Source of the DNA: Holdemania massiliensis
Lineage (GTDB): Bacteria > Bacillota_I > Bacilli_A > Erysipelotrichales > Erysipelotrichaceae
Assembly: GCF_022440805.1 (NCBI RefSeq)
Contig: NZ_JAKNTK010000001.1
Coordinates: 3,596,001 to 3,660,000, forward strand
Direction of reading: 5' to 3'
DNA: 64,000 bases
Shown here: piece after piece, positions 8,919 through 17,910 of the stretch
Layout of the letters: each line of letters begins with the position of its first letter
Numbering within the stretch: the stretch's first letter is position 1
The notes under the pieces: generated by a model
Told to the model about the DNA's origin: nothing
The model's database searches: none
Seen by the model: only the letters and a program-made list of their open reading frames with translations
Made by a program: the position numbers and the translations under genes

Positions 8919-10793
8919 TTATTCACAATCTTCAAACTGTGAATTATACAGGGAAGCGTAGAACCCATTGTCCGTCATCAGAGAATCATGCGTTCCGGCT
9001 TCGACGATGTCGCCTTCTTTCATAACCAGAATCAGATCGGCATCCCGAATCGTTGACAGACGGTGGGCAATGATGAAGCTTGTCCGGCCTTTCATCAAGG
9101 TTTCCATTCCCTTCTGAATCAGAACTTCGGTCCGGGTGTCTACAGAGGAAGTCGCTTCGTCAAGAATCAGAATCTTCGGATCCGCAAGGAAGGCCCGCGC
9201 GATTGTCAACAGCTGCTTCTGACCCTGAGAAATATTGCCGGAATCGCCGTCGATCATCGTCTGATAGCCGTGATCCAGCGTCCGGATGAAGTGATCGACA
9301 TGCGCTGCCTTCGCCGCCGCGATGACTTCCTGATCCGTCGCATCCAGCCGTCCGTAACGAAGGTTCTCCATCACCGTTCCGTTAAACAGCCAGGCATCCT
9401 GAAGCACCATGCCAAACAACGAACGCAGATCAGACCGCCGGTAATTGCGGATATCCTGACCATCCACATAGATCGTACCACTGTTCAGCTCATAGAAGCG
9501 CATCAGCAGCTTAACTATCGTCGTCTTGCCGGCGCCTGTCGGACCGACGATCGCCACACGCTTGCCGGCATTGATGAACATTGAGAAATCATTGATGATG
9601 ATCTTATCCGGATTGTAGCCGAAATGGACATTTTCAAAAGTAACCTGTCCCTGAATCAGCGATTTTCCATGCCGGTCGCGAACCGGAACCGGATTTTCGG
9701 TTTCTGCTATTTCTTCTTCTTCATTTAAGAATTCAAAGACACGTTCCGCTGCCGCGGCGGTGGACTGCAGCACATTTACTGCCTGCGACAGCTGATTGAT
9801 CGGCTGGTTAAAGTTGCGGACATACTGGATGAACGCCTGAATATCACCGATTTCAATAGCGCCCTTAATCGTCAGCCAGCCGCCCAAGATACAAACGCCG
9901 ACATACCCGATATTGCCGATCAAGGTGGTCAGCGGCTGCATCATGCCGCTTAGAAACTGAGATTTCCAGGCTGAATCATACAGCTTCTGGTTGTGCTCGC
10001 TGAATTCTTCAATTGAACGGGCTTCACCGTTGAAGGCTTTCATGACGATATGCCCGGAATACATTTCTTCAATATGTCCGTTTACCGCGCCCAAAGCCGC
10101 CTGCTGACGAGCGAAGAAACGCTGCGAACGCTTGACGATCTGCAGAACCAGAATTGCCGAAAGCGGCAGGACACAGAAGGCCATCAAGGTCATTTCCCAA
10201 CTGATCGACAACATGATGATCGTAAAGCCGATGAGCTGAACCATAGCGGTAATAATATTAGCCAAAGATTGATTTAACGTCTGCGATACCGTATCGACGT
10301 CGTTGGTCGCCCTAGACAGAAGATCACCATGGGAATGACCGTCGAAGTATTTAAACGGCAGCCGGTCAATCTTTTCCGCCAGCGCTTTACGCAGATCATA
10401 GGAAGCTTTCTGCGCGACGCCGGCCATCAGCCAGTGCTGGAAATAATTAAACAAGGCGGATAAGCCGTACAGACACAGTAAGAAAATCAGAATTTCAGCG
10501 ATCCGGCCGAAGTTGATTCCCCCTGTACCAACCGCTTTGGCATGCAGTCCAACAGCCAGCTCCGTCGTCGCTTTGCCGAGTATCTTCGGTCCGACAACGG
10601 TCATCACCGTGGCCACCGCCGCAAACAGAATGCCAAAGAACATCGACAGCGAATAAGGCTTGATATAGCGCAGAAGCTGTTTCATTGTCCCATTGAAATC
10701 TTTGGCTTTTTCGCCTGTGCCGCGCATTCCATGACCCCCGCCCATCGGACCGCGGCGCATTGTCGGTTTCGGATTATGTTTAGTGTTCGTCAT
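8919..10793 (-). CDS. ABC exporter half-transporter with consensus ATPase site
   Basis: The ATG at 10793 is used since GGAGG is 9 bp upstream; the longer frame to 10829 has no RBS (624 aa). After a Gly/Met/Arg-rich tail come six membrane helices (about 50-320), then an ATPase domain with Walker A GPTGAGKTT, signature NISQGQKQ, Walker B ILILDEATSSVD and switch His in IAHRLS. It overlaps the neighbouring half-transporter by 14 bp. That partner has a degenerate Walker B, so the two almost certainly form a heterodimer like TM287/288, BmrCD or EfrCD. Substrate is likely hydrophobic drugs or lipids, given the MarR regulator; inference. Confidence 0.9.
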   Translation of the reverse strand: MTNTKHNPKPTMRRGPMGGGHGMRGTGEKAKDFNGTMKQLLRYIKPYSLSMFFGILFAAVATVMTVVGPKILGKATTELAVGLHAKAVGTGGINFGRIAEILIFLLCLYGLSALFNYFQHWLMAGVAQKASYDLRKALAEKIDRLPFKYFDGHSHGDLLSRATNDVDTVSQTLNQSLANIITAMVQLIGFTIIMLSISWEMTLMAFCVLPLSAILVLQIVKRSQRFFARQQAALGAVNGHIEEMYSGHIVMKAFNGEARSIEEFSEHNQKLYDSAWKSQFLSGMMQPLTTLIGNIGYVGVCILGGWLTIKGAIEIGDIQAFIQYVRNFNQPINQLSQAVNVLQSTAAAAERVFEFLNEEEEIAETENPVPVRDRHGKSLIQGQVTFENVHFGYNPDKIIINDFSMFINAGKRVAIVGPTGAGKTTIVKLLMRFYELNSGTIYVDGQDIRNYRRSDLRSLFGMVLQDAWLFNGTVMENLRYGRLDATDQEVIAAAKAAHVDHFIRTLDHGYQTMIDGDSGNISQGQKQLLTIARAFLADPKILILDEATSSVDTRTEVLIQKGMETLMKGRTSFIIAHRLSTIRDADLILVMKEGDIVEAGTHDSLMTDNGFYASLYNSQFEDCE

Positions 10794-12996
10794 GACCCAA
10801 TTCCTCCTTTGACAGCTGCGAATACGCAATTTCCTGATAGACTTCGCAGGTTTTCATCAGCTCATCATGCGTGCCGATGCCGGCGATGTGGCCTTTATCC
10901 ATGACCACGATCTGATCCGCATGCATGATCGATGAAATCCGCTGAGCGACCAACAGTACAGTACTGCCGGTCTTCTCACACAATTCATTCAAAGCCTTGC
11001 GCAGCGCGGCATCGGTCTTGAAGTCCAGCGCCGAGAACGAATCGTCAAAGATATAGATTTCCGGATTGCGGACTAACGCACGGGCAATTGACAGCCGCTG
11101 CTTCTGACCGCCGGACACATTGGTGCCGCCCTGAGCGATCGGGGAATCATAACCTTCCGGCTTGGAATCAATAAATTCACTGGCCTGAGCAATTTCCGCC
11201 GCGTTCTTCAGCTGCGTCCAGTCGGCATTTTCATCGGCATAGCGTAGATTGGATTCAATTGTTCCGGAAAACAGCATGCCCTTCTGCGGAACATAACCGA
11301 TTTTATGCCGCAGTTCCTGCTGACTGACTTCCCGGATATCCACGCCGTCAACCTCAATCGAGCCGGCCGTGACATCAAAGAAGCGCGGCACCAGGTTCAC
11401 GATCGTTGACTTGCCGGAACCGGTCGAGCCGATAAAGGCCGTTGTCTGTCCCGGACGAGCTAAGAAGGAAATGTTTTCTACGACATTTTCTTCAGCACCC
11501 GGATAGCGGAAGGCTACATCCTTAAATTCCACATAGCCATGCTGAGCAGGATCGAAAGCCTTCGGCTGTTTCGGATCTTTGATGGAAAGATCACAGTTGA
11601 GCACTTCCATGACCCGCTTGATCGAAACCGCTGCCCGCGGCAGCATAACGGAAACCATCGTAATCATCAAGAACGCCATGATAATCTGCATGCTGTATTG
11701 GATGAACGCCATCATGTTGCCAACCTGCAGCGTTCCCATATCAATCTGATGACCGCCAACCCAGACGATCAGAATGCCGACGCAGTTCATCACCAGCATC
11801 ATCATCGGCATCAATAAAGCCAAGGTCCGCTGGACAAAGAGATTGGTCTTGGTGACTTCGTTATTGACCTTGTCGAAGCGCTTTTCTTCATGTGCCTGGG
11901 TATTGAAAGCCCGGATAACCGGCAGACCGTCCAGGAACTCACGCAGAACCGCGTTCATCTTATCAAGCAGCTTCTGGATGATCGAGAACTTCGGCAGAAC
12001 AACCGCAAAGGCAATGCCCATGATCGCCATGATAATTACGACGACCAAAGCAATAATCCAGGTCATCGACGCATTCGTATTGAGCACCTTGATAATCGCT
12101 CCGATGCCGATGATCGGCGCGTAGACGACAATCCGCATAAACATGACCAGAACCTGCTGAATCTGCTGGACATCATTGGTCGTTCGGGTGATCAGCGTGC
12201 CGGTGGAGAACTGGTTGAACTCCGCCGAAGAAAAGTTCTCAACCTTGCTGAAAACCGCTAAGCGCAGGTTGCGTGAGACGCCGGCGGCAATCCTTGATGC
12301 CAGGAAGGTGACGACGATCGCGCAGATCGTGCCGAACAAAGCAACCCCCAGCATGCGCAGACCGCTGCTGAAAATATAGTTGAGCTGAATGGAATCAGTA
12401 TTGATGCCGATCGCCCGATATTCCATTTTGACAAATTGAGCCGACGCTACCGTTGAAGCATTCTCAGCCGCATCCTGAATGCCGGCGTTGATCTGCGTCA
12501 TAACCGCGTCGAATTGTTCCTGCGGCATCTGCGAAAGCAGGGAAAACAGATCTACGTCCTCCGGCAGATTCAATTCCTGAAAGGCCTCGGTTTCTTTAAG
12601 GCTCGGAATTGTCAGAACAATCATTTCCGCTGGCGACAGTGCCGCGCTCAGCTGGCTGCGCTGCTCCTCCTCCAGCGAATTCAGGAAATAAACCGGCTCC
12701 TGTTCGGCCGTCGGGGCTTTCTTGATCTGCTGAGCACTGGCTTGACCTGCCTCAACTAAAGTATAGCTAGACTGAAACAGCTGTCGGTCTTCTTCATTCA
12801 TAAACAGAAACAGCTTTTCCGCTTCGCTTTCCCGGATGACTTCCGGAACCGCGCTGCTGATCCCGCTGCTTTGAATTCCGACATCGACGATATCGGCCAT
12901 GTAATCCGGCAACGCCAGTTCACACTGAGCTTGGGCAAACAACAGCACAATGACCGCCGCGATGGATAACGCGAACGGCTTAAGATATTTGACCAT
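10780..12996 (-). CDS. ABC exporter half-transporter with degenerate ATPase site and extracellular insertion
   Basis: 738 aa; ATG 6 bp after GAAAGGAG. Helix 1 (residues about 7-27) is followed by about 150 extra residues (about 45-195, rich in Gln, Glu and Ala) before the next helix, much longer than the usual first loop and probably outside the cell. The ATPase domain has Walker A GSTGSGKST, signature VSGGQKQR, and Walker B IYIFDDSFSALD in which the catalytic Glu is Asp; the switch His is Gln (VAQRISS). These are the marks of the non-catalytic half of a heterodimeric exporter. It sits 14 bp from the marR-type gene and overlaps the partner half. Confidence 0.9.
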   Translation of the reverse strand: MVKYLKPFALSIAAVIVLLFAQAQCELALPDYMADIVDVGIQSSGISSAVPEVIRESEAEKLFLFMNEEDRQLFQSSYTLVEAGQASAQQIKKAPTAEQEPVYFLNSLEEEQRSQLSAALSPAEMIVLTIPSLKETEAFQELNLPEDVDLFSLLSQMPQEQFDAVMTQINAGIQDAAENASTVASAQFVKMEYRAIGINTDSIQLNYIFSSGLRMLGVALFGTICAIVVTFLASRIAAGVSRNLRLAVFSKVENFSSAEFNQFSTGTLITRTTNDVQQIQQVLVMFMRIVVYAPIIGIGAIIKVLNTNASMTWIIALVVVIIMAIMGIAFAVVLPKFSIIQKLLDKMNAVLREFLDGLPVIRAFNTQAHEEKRFDKVNNEVTKTNLFVQRTLALLMPMMMLVMNCVGILIVWVGGHQIDMGTLQVGNMMAFIQYSMQIIMAFLMITMVSVMLPRAAVSIKRVMEVLNCDLSIKDPKQPKAFDPAQHGYVEFKDVAFRYPGAEENVVENISFLARPGQTTAFIGSTGSGKSTIVNLVPRFFDVTAGSIEVDGVDIREVSQQELRHKIGYVPQKGMLFSGTIESNLRYADENADWTQLKNAAEIAQASEFIDSKPEGYDSPIAQGGTNVSGGQKQRLSIARALVRNPEIYIFDDSFSALDFKTDAALRKALNELCEKTGSTVLLVAQRISSIMHADQIVVMDKGHIAGIGTHDELMKTCEVYQEIAYSQLSKEELGHDEH

Positions 12997-13010
12997 AGGT
13001 TACTCCTTTC

Positions 13011-13469
13011 TCACATTTCCTTAGAACCGCAGTTCGCAGGGTTTTGACAATAATCGACCGTCCGCTCCAGAATTCGGACCAAAGCCAGACTGTCGGCTTC
13101 GCCCAGATAGCGGAAATACGCTCCGATCTGTTCGCAGAACTCCTGTTCCCGCTGCTGCATCAGCTGACGTCCCTTTTCTGTAATCTGAATGTAGACGCTG
13201 CGCCGGTCGCTGTCAAGAATGACTCGTTCCACCCAGCCTTGCTGCTCAAAGGAGCGGATGCCCTGGGAAACGGCGGCTGGACTGACATGAAAATAATCCT
13301 TGATCTGACTCATCTTGATCATCCCTTCGGGATTGAGATGGATAATGCCATGCAGAATCATCATGTCGCGGGGGTTCATCGTCAGTTTCTTCCGGCCGCG
13401 GGGTTCGCTGCGCTGACGAAAGACATAAGCCAGCCGCAGAATCTTCTGAGCGATTTCCTGTTCATTCAC
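13011..13469 (-). CDS. MarR-family repressor of the ABC exporter operon
   Basis: Two in-frame GTG starts exist, at 13478 and 13469; the second is 6 bp after AGAGGTG and is preferred (152 aa). The central part is a winged helix: MKMSQIKDYFHVSPAAVSQGIRSF is the recognition region, followed by the wing with DRRSVYI as in MarR proteins, flanked by dimer helices. It is the first gene of the operon with the two exporter halves, the normal layout for a drug- or stress-sensing repressor. A near-perfect inverted repeat lies in its own leader, so autoregulation is likely. The C-terminus has two Cys (DYCQNPANCGS), which might be redox-active; speculative. Confidence 0.88.
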   Translation of the reverse strand: MNEQEIAQKILRLAYVFRQRSEPRGRKKLTMNPRDMMILHGIIHLNPEGMIKMSQIKDYFHVSPAAVSQGIRSFEQQGWVERVILDSDRRSVYIQITEKGRQLMQQREQEFCEQIGAYFRYLGEADSLALVRILERTVDYCQNPANCGSKEM

Positions 13470-13492
13470 GTCGATCACCTCTTTTGTCTAAA

Positions 13493-13518
13493 TAGTTAAG
13501 CACCTTAATATTTAACTA
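13493..13518. promoter_or_regulatory. Inverted repeat, putative MarR operator
   Basis: TAGTTAA at 13493-13499 and TTAACTA at 13512-13518 are perfect inverted arms separated by 12 bp, placed just after the predicted transcription start of the MarR operon. Confidence 0.6.
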
Positions 13519-13527
13519 TGTGAACAG

Positions 13528-13555
13528 ATTATACTCCACTCTCTATAAAATGCAA
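13528..13555 (-). promoter_or_regulatory. Promoter of the MarR/ABC exporter operon
   Basis: Minus strand: TTGCAT (13550-13555), 16-bp spacer, TATAAT (13528-13533). Confidence 0.7.
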
Positions 13556-13814
13556 GAGTGTTTTTCATGTTTCCTACAAACTGGGGAAATTGTCAATTTA
13601 CGTTAATTCTATCAGCTTTAGAATTTGATCTTCATCGTATCCATGAAAACATTTTTCTCATTGCCACAGCAAACATCCAAACAAGGTTAAAGTAGACTTA
13701 TCAGCTCGCAATATTTATAATTAAAATAATTACAAACGCTTTAACAAAAGCATTTATTACCATAAAACTCAACCAAATAAAAAGTGGAAAAGCAACAAAA
13801 GGAGGAATAATGAA

Positions 13815-15815
13815 ATGGAAAATGATCGCATTTTAGAACTGATTCGTCTATTAAAAGAATGTGCCGATCCTGTTTCCGGTGAAATCCTGGCTGCGAAGCT
13901 TCGAATTTCTAGGCGCACACTAATCAAAGATATCCAAGCCTGTAACTTAAGTATGCATGAAACCGGAATTAAAATTATATCCATGCGCCGGAAAGGCTAT
14001 CAAGGTATCATTCTGGACAAAGCAAAGCTGGAACTTTTTTTAAATAGCAACGGAATGGAACAGCGCTCACTCAATCTTGAATCCGATATGGATTACCGGA
14101 AAAGACAATTACGCGCAGCGCTGGCTTTACAAGATTCACCGCTCAGCGTCAATGCTCTATCTGAAATCATCCATGTCACACCAAATGTAATTTTTTCTTA
14201 CTTAAAAACATTCCGTGAAAACAATACATTTTCTCGTTTTAACTTAAAGCTGGTTACCCTTCCAAAAAGAGGTATCGAGCTGGAAGGTGAAGAATTTTAC
14301 AAAAGATTTTATGTAATTCATACGACGATCAAGCTTGAATACACCAATTTAACTGTCAGTGCGGTCCATGATCTGGATATATTGTTTAATGATCCGCAAG
14401 CGGAAGAAATCAGAAATTTTCTGATCACACAGTTAGAATTTGAAACTTTCGCAATCTCTGACTACTCTGCCGCCTGGCTTGTTTGTTATCTTCTGCTTGC
14501 TCAAAATCGCATAAGCAAAGGTCAATTCTGCCGCTTAGACATCTGTTCAGCAACACTGAAAGCAACACCTGAATATCACGCGGCAGCCAAGATTGGCCGG
14601 CATTTTTTCGCAAGTCAGCCGGAGCCTATCCTCTTTAGTGAAATTTTGGGTTTGACCGTTCTTTTGTTGTTATATAACGAGAAGAACTACACACTAGAAG
14701 AATTAATGATTTACGGCGAATATACAGACAAAGCAAAACATTTTTTGCACAGTATCAACACTAGTCTGAAAAAAGATTTTAATTTCGCTTTCACTTCCGT
14801 TAAGCACTCAGAATCAGTCATGCTCAACGTCTTACTCCGATTGGTCTTTTACTTTGAATTTGGCTTGGAAAAAATTTCTGTCCAGCCGGTAGGACTTCGT
14901 GGTTATTATCCGCGTGTAATTCAGGATCCGGTGATCTGCGAACTCGCTCGCTATGCCCAGCAGGTCACGCTGATAACTAGCAATAAAAAAATGTGGTCTT
15001 TTACCACCACACTGCTTGCTCAAATGTTTGAAACTGTGATTACTTTAATTCCCTGCAGTCAACCATTAAACGCCGCCCTGTTAGTTGGTGAAGGCATGGT
15101 CTATGGTGAAGGAATCCTCACTTATCTTCAACGGAACTTTCCAACGATGTTCGCGCGAATTGATTTCATTCATTCCTTTGATGTCCGCAATCAAAACTTC
15201 CAACAATATGATCTTGTTCTGACCACTGCCAGTCCCTCAGCAATTAAGTCCAATATTCCAACCTTTAAAATTCCTTTTTTTGCAGAAGAAAATTTTAGTT
15301 ATCTGGCTGAAATTATTCCAACGCTGGTAAAAATGCAGAAAATGAAAGCCTTTAAAAACCTTGAAATAAAGCTGTCTGCGCAATATCTCCGGAATTATCA
15401 TTATACGAACAAGCAACTCTTAATTAGTCAGATTTTCTATGCTGTTACTGATTCCTGGGACGCTTTGCAGCAAAAAATTCAAAGGTTCGCAATCAAAGAT
15501 AAAATAAAAAAATACAATCCGATGAATGAAGTCTTATTTATCTTTGATATGGAAGCTGATGCGAATGAAAGTATCGTTTTTGTTCAATTTGATAATAGTT
15601 ATAAATGGTATGAATACACCGTTAAATATGTTCTTTACCTGTCTTACAATCCTGCCGGGAATCTAATAAAACTGAAATTCATGCATTTGCTCTTTAACGA
15701 ATTAGCATCAGCCCCCGTACTAATCGACGAAATCATGCAGAAGCAAGAGAAAAACATTGATCTGATTCAAATGTTTGAGTTAATTTCATTCCACTGTCCT
15801 GAAAAGGATAATTAA
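13815..15815 (+). CDS. PRD-containing transcriptional activator of PTS operon 1
   Basis: 666 aa; ATG 9 bp after AGGAGG. Residues 1-60 hold an HTH (SGEILAAKLRISRRTLIKDI) and about 95-150 a second HTH-like region (SVNALSEIIHVTP), as in BglG-superfamily DNA-binding activators (MtlR/ManR type), not RNA-binding antiterminators. The middle (about 180-400) fits two PTS regulation domains, and about 410-500 is EIIB-like (ALLVGEGMVYGEGI) but lacks a clear phospho-Cys. It lies 460 bp upstream of, and in line with, the EIIC gene. Activity is presumably set by phosphorylation from HPr and the system's EII proteins. Direct repeats before the PTS promoter are candidate targets. Confidence 0.85.
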   Translation: MENDRILELIRLLKECADPVSGEILAAKLRISRRTLIKDIQACNLSMHETGIKIISMRRKGYQGIILDKAKLELFLNSNGMEQRSLNLESDMDYRKRQLRAALALQDSPLSVNALSEIIHVTPNVIFSYLKTFRENNTFSRFNLKLVTLPKRGIELEGEEFYKRFYVIHTTIKLEYTNLTVSAVHDLDILFNDPQAEEIRNFLITQLEFETFAISDYSAAWLVCYLLLAQNRISKGQFCRLDICSATLKATPEYHAAAKIGRHFFASQPEPILFSEILGLTVLLLLYNEKNYTLEELMIYGEYTDKAKHFLHSINTSLKKDFNFAFTSVKHSESVMLNVLLRLVFYFEFGLEKISVQPVGLRGYYPRVIQDPVICELARYAQQVTLITSNKKMWSFTTTLLAQMFETVITLIPCSQPLNAALLVGEGMVYGEGILTYLQRNFPTMFARIDFIHSFDVRNQNFQQYDLVLTTASPSAIKSNIPTFKIPFFAEENFSYLAEIIPTLVKMQKMKAFKNLEIKLSAQYLRNYHYTNKQLLISQIFYAVTDSWDALQQKIQRFAIKDKIKKYNPMNEVLFIFDMEADANESIVFVQFDNSYKWYEYTVKYVLYLSYNPAGNLIKLKFMHLLFNELASAPVLIDEIMQKQEKNIDLIQMFELISFHCPEKDN

Positions 15816-16075
15816 ATATCTCTATTGCTAAAACCTCATTCAATTGCAACTCTGATATTGGGTATGAGTTTTTATATTATCCGGCCTTTTTACACGAAGA
15901 TGCCAGAATACTCTTTTCATTCATCGTAATTTTATAATATTTCTCCTTTCTTTATTATTCTTTACCTAAATTAAGCTGATCGCTCCATCATCGGCTTTTT
16001 TCTTTATGCCAAGCTTTTTCTTAAAACAAACTACTGATATACATCGTAAAACTTCTATATAAATATCCCTATGCG

Positions 16076-16112
16076 AGTTCACTTCCATCTCAGTTCACTT
16101 CAAATTGTGAAG
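16076..16112. promoter_or_regulatory. Direct repeats and inverted repeat, putative PRD-activator sites
   Basis: AGTTCACTTC occurs exactly at 16076-16085 and 16092-16101 (16 bp apart). The second copy overlaps the inverted repeat CTTCA-AATTG-TGAAG at 16098-16112. A related inverted copy (AAGTGTGAAACT) follows near 16131-16142. All lie 10-75 bp upstream of the -35. Confidence 0.5.
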
Positions 16113-16150
16113 CTCATCTGATTACGCTGTAAAGTGTGAAACTGCCGAGA

Positions 16151-16178
16151 TTTACATCCCTTCAGAATCCTCTACAAT
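16151..16178 (+). promoter_or_regulatory. Promoter of PTS operon 1
   Basis: TTTACA (16151-16156), 16-bp spacer, TACAAT (16173-16178), then GAAATCAGAGAGC, an element also found after the -10 of PTS operon 2. Confidence 0.6.
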
Positions 16179-16275
16179 GAAATCAGAGAGCAGAGGAAAG
16201 TTAATTTTCTGATCAGAAAGCAGACAATAGCTTTCCTGTCTTAATCTATGACAAGCAAGTTAGGAGGGATAGATC

Positions 16276-17070
16276 ATGAACATGCTTGTACCTGCCCTGC
16301 TGGTGACATTCGGCCACTGGCTTACCATCCGGCTTGAAGCACTTACCTGGACTTCCGGCAATATTACTCGACCGATATTAGTCGGTCCGCTGATCGGCCT
16401 GCTTCTAGGCGATGTAAAAACGGGTATTATCCTAGGTGGAACGTTGGAAGCCATTTTCATGGGCGTCAATGCGATCGGAGGTCAGAAACCTGCCGATCAG
16501 AATATCGGAACCTGTATCTGCGTAGCCTTTGTCATTCTGACAGGTGCCGATATGGAAGCAGCCTTGGTTTTAGCCGTACCTGTTGCAACCTTAATCAAAA
16601 ATATTACCAACTTGTTAAAGCCAATTAAGAATTTTCTGGCGCCGCTACTTCAAGGCTATGCTGCCAAAGGTGACCGGAAACATTTCGAATTTGTAAACTG
16701 GCTGGGCGTCCTGGGTGTCTTCGGCTTAGATACATCTTTGATTTTATTCCTATGTATCTTTTTAGGCGTTAATTCTCTGGATGCCGTTATGGCGGCGCTG
16801 CCGGCCTTCATCATGACCGGACTGAGTACTGCAGGAAACATTCTAGTCGCTGTCGGCTTGGGACTTACTTTATCGATGATTTGGAGCAAAGAGCTAGGAA
16901 TGTTCTTCTTTATCGGATTTTTATTAAGCAAAGCCGTTGGTATGACACAGATTCAAATTGCAGTTATGGGCGCCGCAATTGCGATCATCTATTACTTTAT
17001 TTCTGTTGCGATAGCTAAAGCGGCAAAAACAGGTGCCGCAATTGATGAAGAGGAGGATATATTTCAATGA
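16276..17070 (+). CDS. Mannose-family PTS system 1, EIIC component
   Basis: 264 aa, preceded by TAGGAGGG. Several hydrophobic helices and EII-Sor/ManY signatures: TRPILVGPLIGLLLGD, GIILGGTLEAIFMGV and GQKPADQNIG. EIIC forms the membrane channel with EIID and moves the sugar during phosphorylation by EIIB. First gene of an operon of EIIC, EIID, EIIA, EIIB and two YdjC-family genes; it overlaps EIID by 4 bp. Mannose-family systems carry mannose, fructose, GlcNAc, GalNAc, glucosamine and other substrates; the deacetylase-family genes favour an N-acetylated sugar, by inference. Confidence 0.92.
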   Translation: MNMLVPALLVTFGHWLTIRLEALTWTSGNITRPILVGPLIGLLLGDVKTGIILGGTLEAIFMGVNAIGGQKPADQNIGTCICVAFVILTGADMEAALVLAVPVATLIKNITNLLKPIKNFLAPLLQGYAAKGDRKHFEFVNWLGVLGVFGLDTSLILFLCIFLGVNSLDAVMAALPAFIMTGLSTAGNILVAVGLGLTLSMIWSKELGMFFFIGFLLSKAVGMTQIQIAVMGAAIAIIYYFISVAIAKAAKTGAAIDEEEDIFQ

Positions 17071-17897
17071 GCGGAATTCTGGACGTTAAGTCTTCCATGT
17101 CGAAAGAGGAAAAGAAAACACTGAATAAAATCCTTTCCCGGTCACGTTTTATCAATGCTGTCGGTACCCAGGCTCAGTCACAAGGCAACGTCTTCTTAAT
17201 GTCTTTAGCTCCAGTACTCGATGAACTATACAAGGATAACGATGAAGAACGGATTGCCGCCTATGTCCGGCATACACAATATTTTAATTGCCAACAAACA
17301 GGTACTGTATTCTTGATCGGCATGGCCTATGGACTTGAAAAACAGCATGCTGCAGGCAAGATTCCAGGCTCTGCCGTACAAGATGTCAAGCTTTCTCTCA
17401 TGGGTCCACTGGCTGGCATTTTGGATCCAATCTATATGACCGTAATTCGTGTTATCGCTGCTGGCATAGGTATGTCGCTGGCAGCAACAGGTTCACTCTT
17501 AGGGCCTATCGTGTTTTTCCTGATTTACGGCGGTACTCAATTCTTTGGCAAATATTTCGGTATCCGTTTAGGTTATACACTAGGTGACAAAGCTTTGGAA
17601 AAACTGTTTGGTTCTGGTCTGGTAAAACAGTTGACCAGTGCTGCCTCTATTCTTGGTTTGATGATGATGGGATGTATGACTTCAACCACGGTCAAAGCAG
17701 ACTTGGCATGGATTATTAATGCCGGCACGGTATCTGTCGATGTTCAGGCAGTTCTCGATAGTATTTTTCCAGGGTTGCTTTCTGTAATTATTACCTTAGT
17801 TGTCATGAAATTAGTGAAAAACAAAGTATCCGTGATGAGTCTATGTTTGTGGATCATTGGCATTTGTATTTTACTCGCAGCGATCCATATCATTTAA
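17067..17897 (+). CDS. Mannose-family PTS system 1, EIID component
   Basis: 276 aa, ATG overlapping the EIIC stop. The cytoplasmic N-terminal half carries ManZ-type motifs: RSRFINAVGTQAQSQGNVF (the usual position of the amphipathic start), FNCQQTG (normally FNTHP/FNTNP) and LMGPLAGILDP (normally GPLAGIGDS). The C-terminal part has about four membrane helices. The variant FNCQQTG and DPIY residues differ from the classic sequence and from PTS system 2 in this window, which may reflect another substrate. Works with EIIC as the permease. Confidence 0.9.
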   Translation: MSGILDVKSSMSKEEKKTLNKILSRSRFINAVGTQAQSQGNVFLMSLAPVLDELYKDNDEERIAAYVRHTQYFNCQQTGTVFLIGMAYGLEKQHAAGKIPGSAVQDVKLSLMGPLAGILDPIYMTVIRVIAAGIGMSLAATGSLLGPIVFFLIYGGTQFFGKYFGIRLGYTLGDKALEKLFGSGLVKQLTSAASILGLMMMGCMTSTTVKADLAWIINAGTVSVDVQAVLDSIFPGLLSVIITLVVMKLVKNKVSVMSLCLWIIGICILLAAIHII

Positions 17898-17910
17898 GGA
17901 GGATAAAACC

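Larger units (their letters stand above)
13470..13814. other. Divergent intergenic region
   Basis: Holds the promoter and operator of the MarR operon on the minus strand and the leader of the PRD regulator gene on the plus strand (RBS AAAAGGAGG at 13797-13805). The centre, 13560-13790, is AT-rich with no recognisable element. Confidence 0.5.
15816..16275. other. Control region of PTS operon 1
   Basis: 460 bp between the PRD regulator and EIIC. It carries two direct repeats, an inverted repeat and a sigma-A-type promoter, listed separately. The first 200 bp are AT-rich with no gene; no clear terminator follows the regulator. Confidence 0.5.

Noticed and set aside
9063..9584. 173-codon plus-strand frame
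   Set aside because: Opposite the ATPase domain of an ABC exporter; no RBS and no recognisable protein.
13815..15815. PRD regulator as an RNA-binding antiterminator
   Set aside because: N-terminus is an HTH, not the CAT-RBD of BglG/LicT, and no RAT-like hairpin was seen before the PTS operon.
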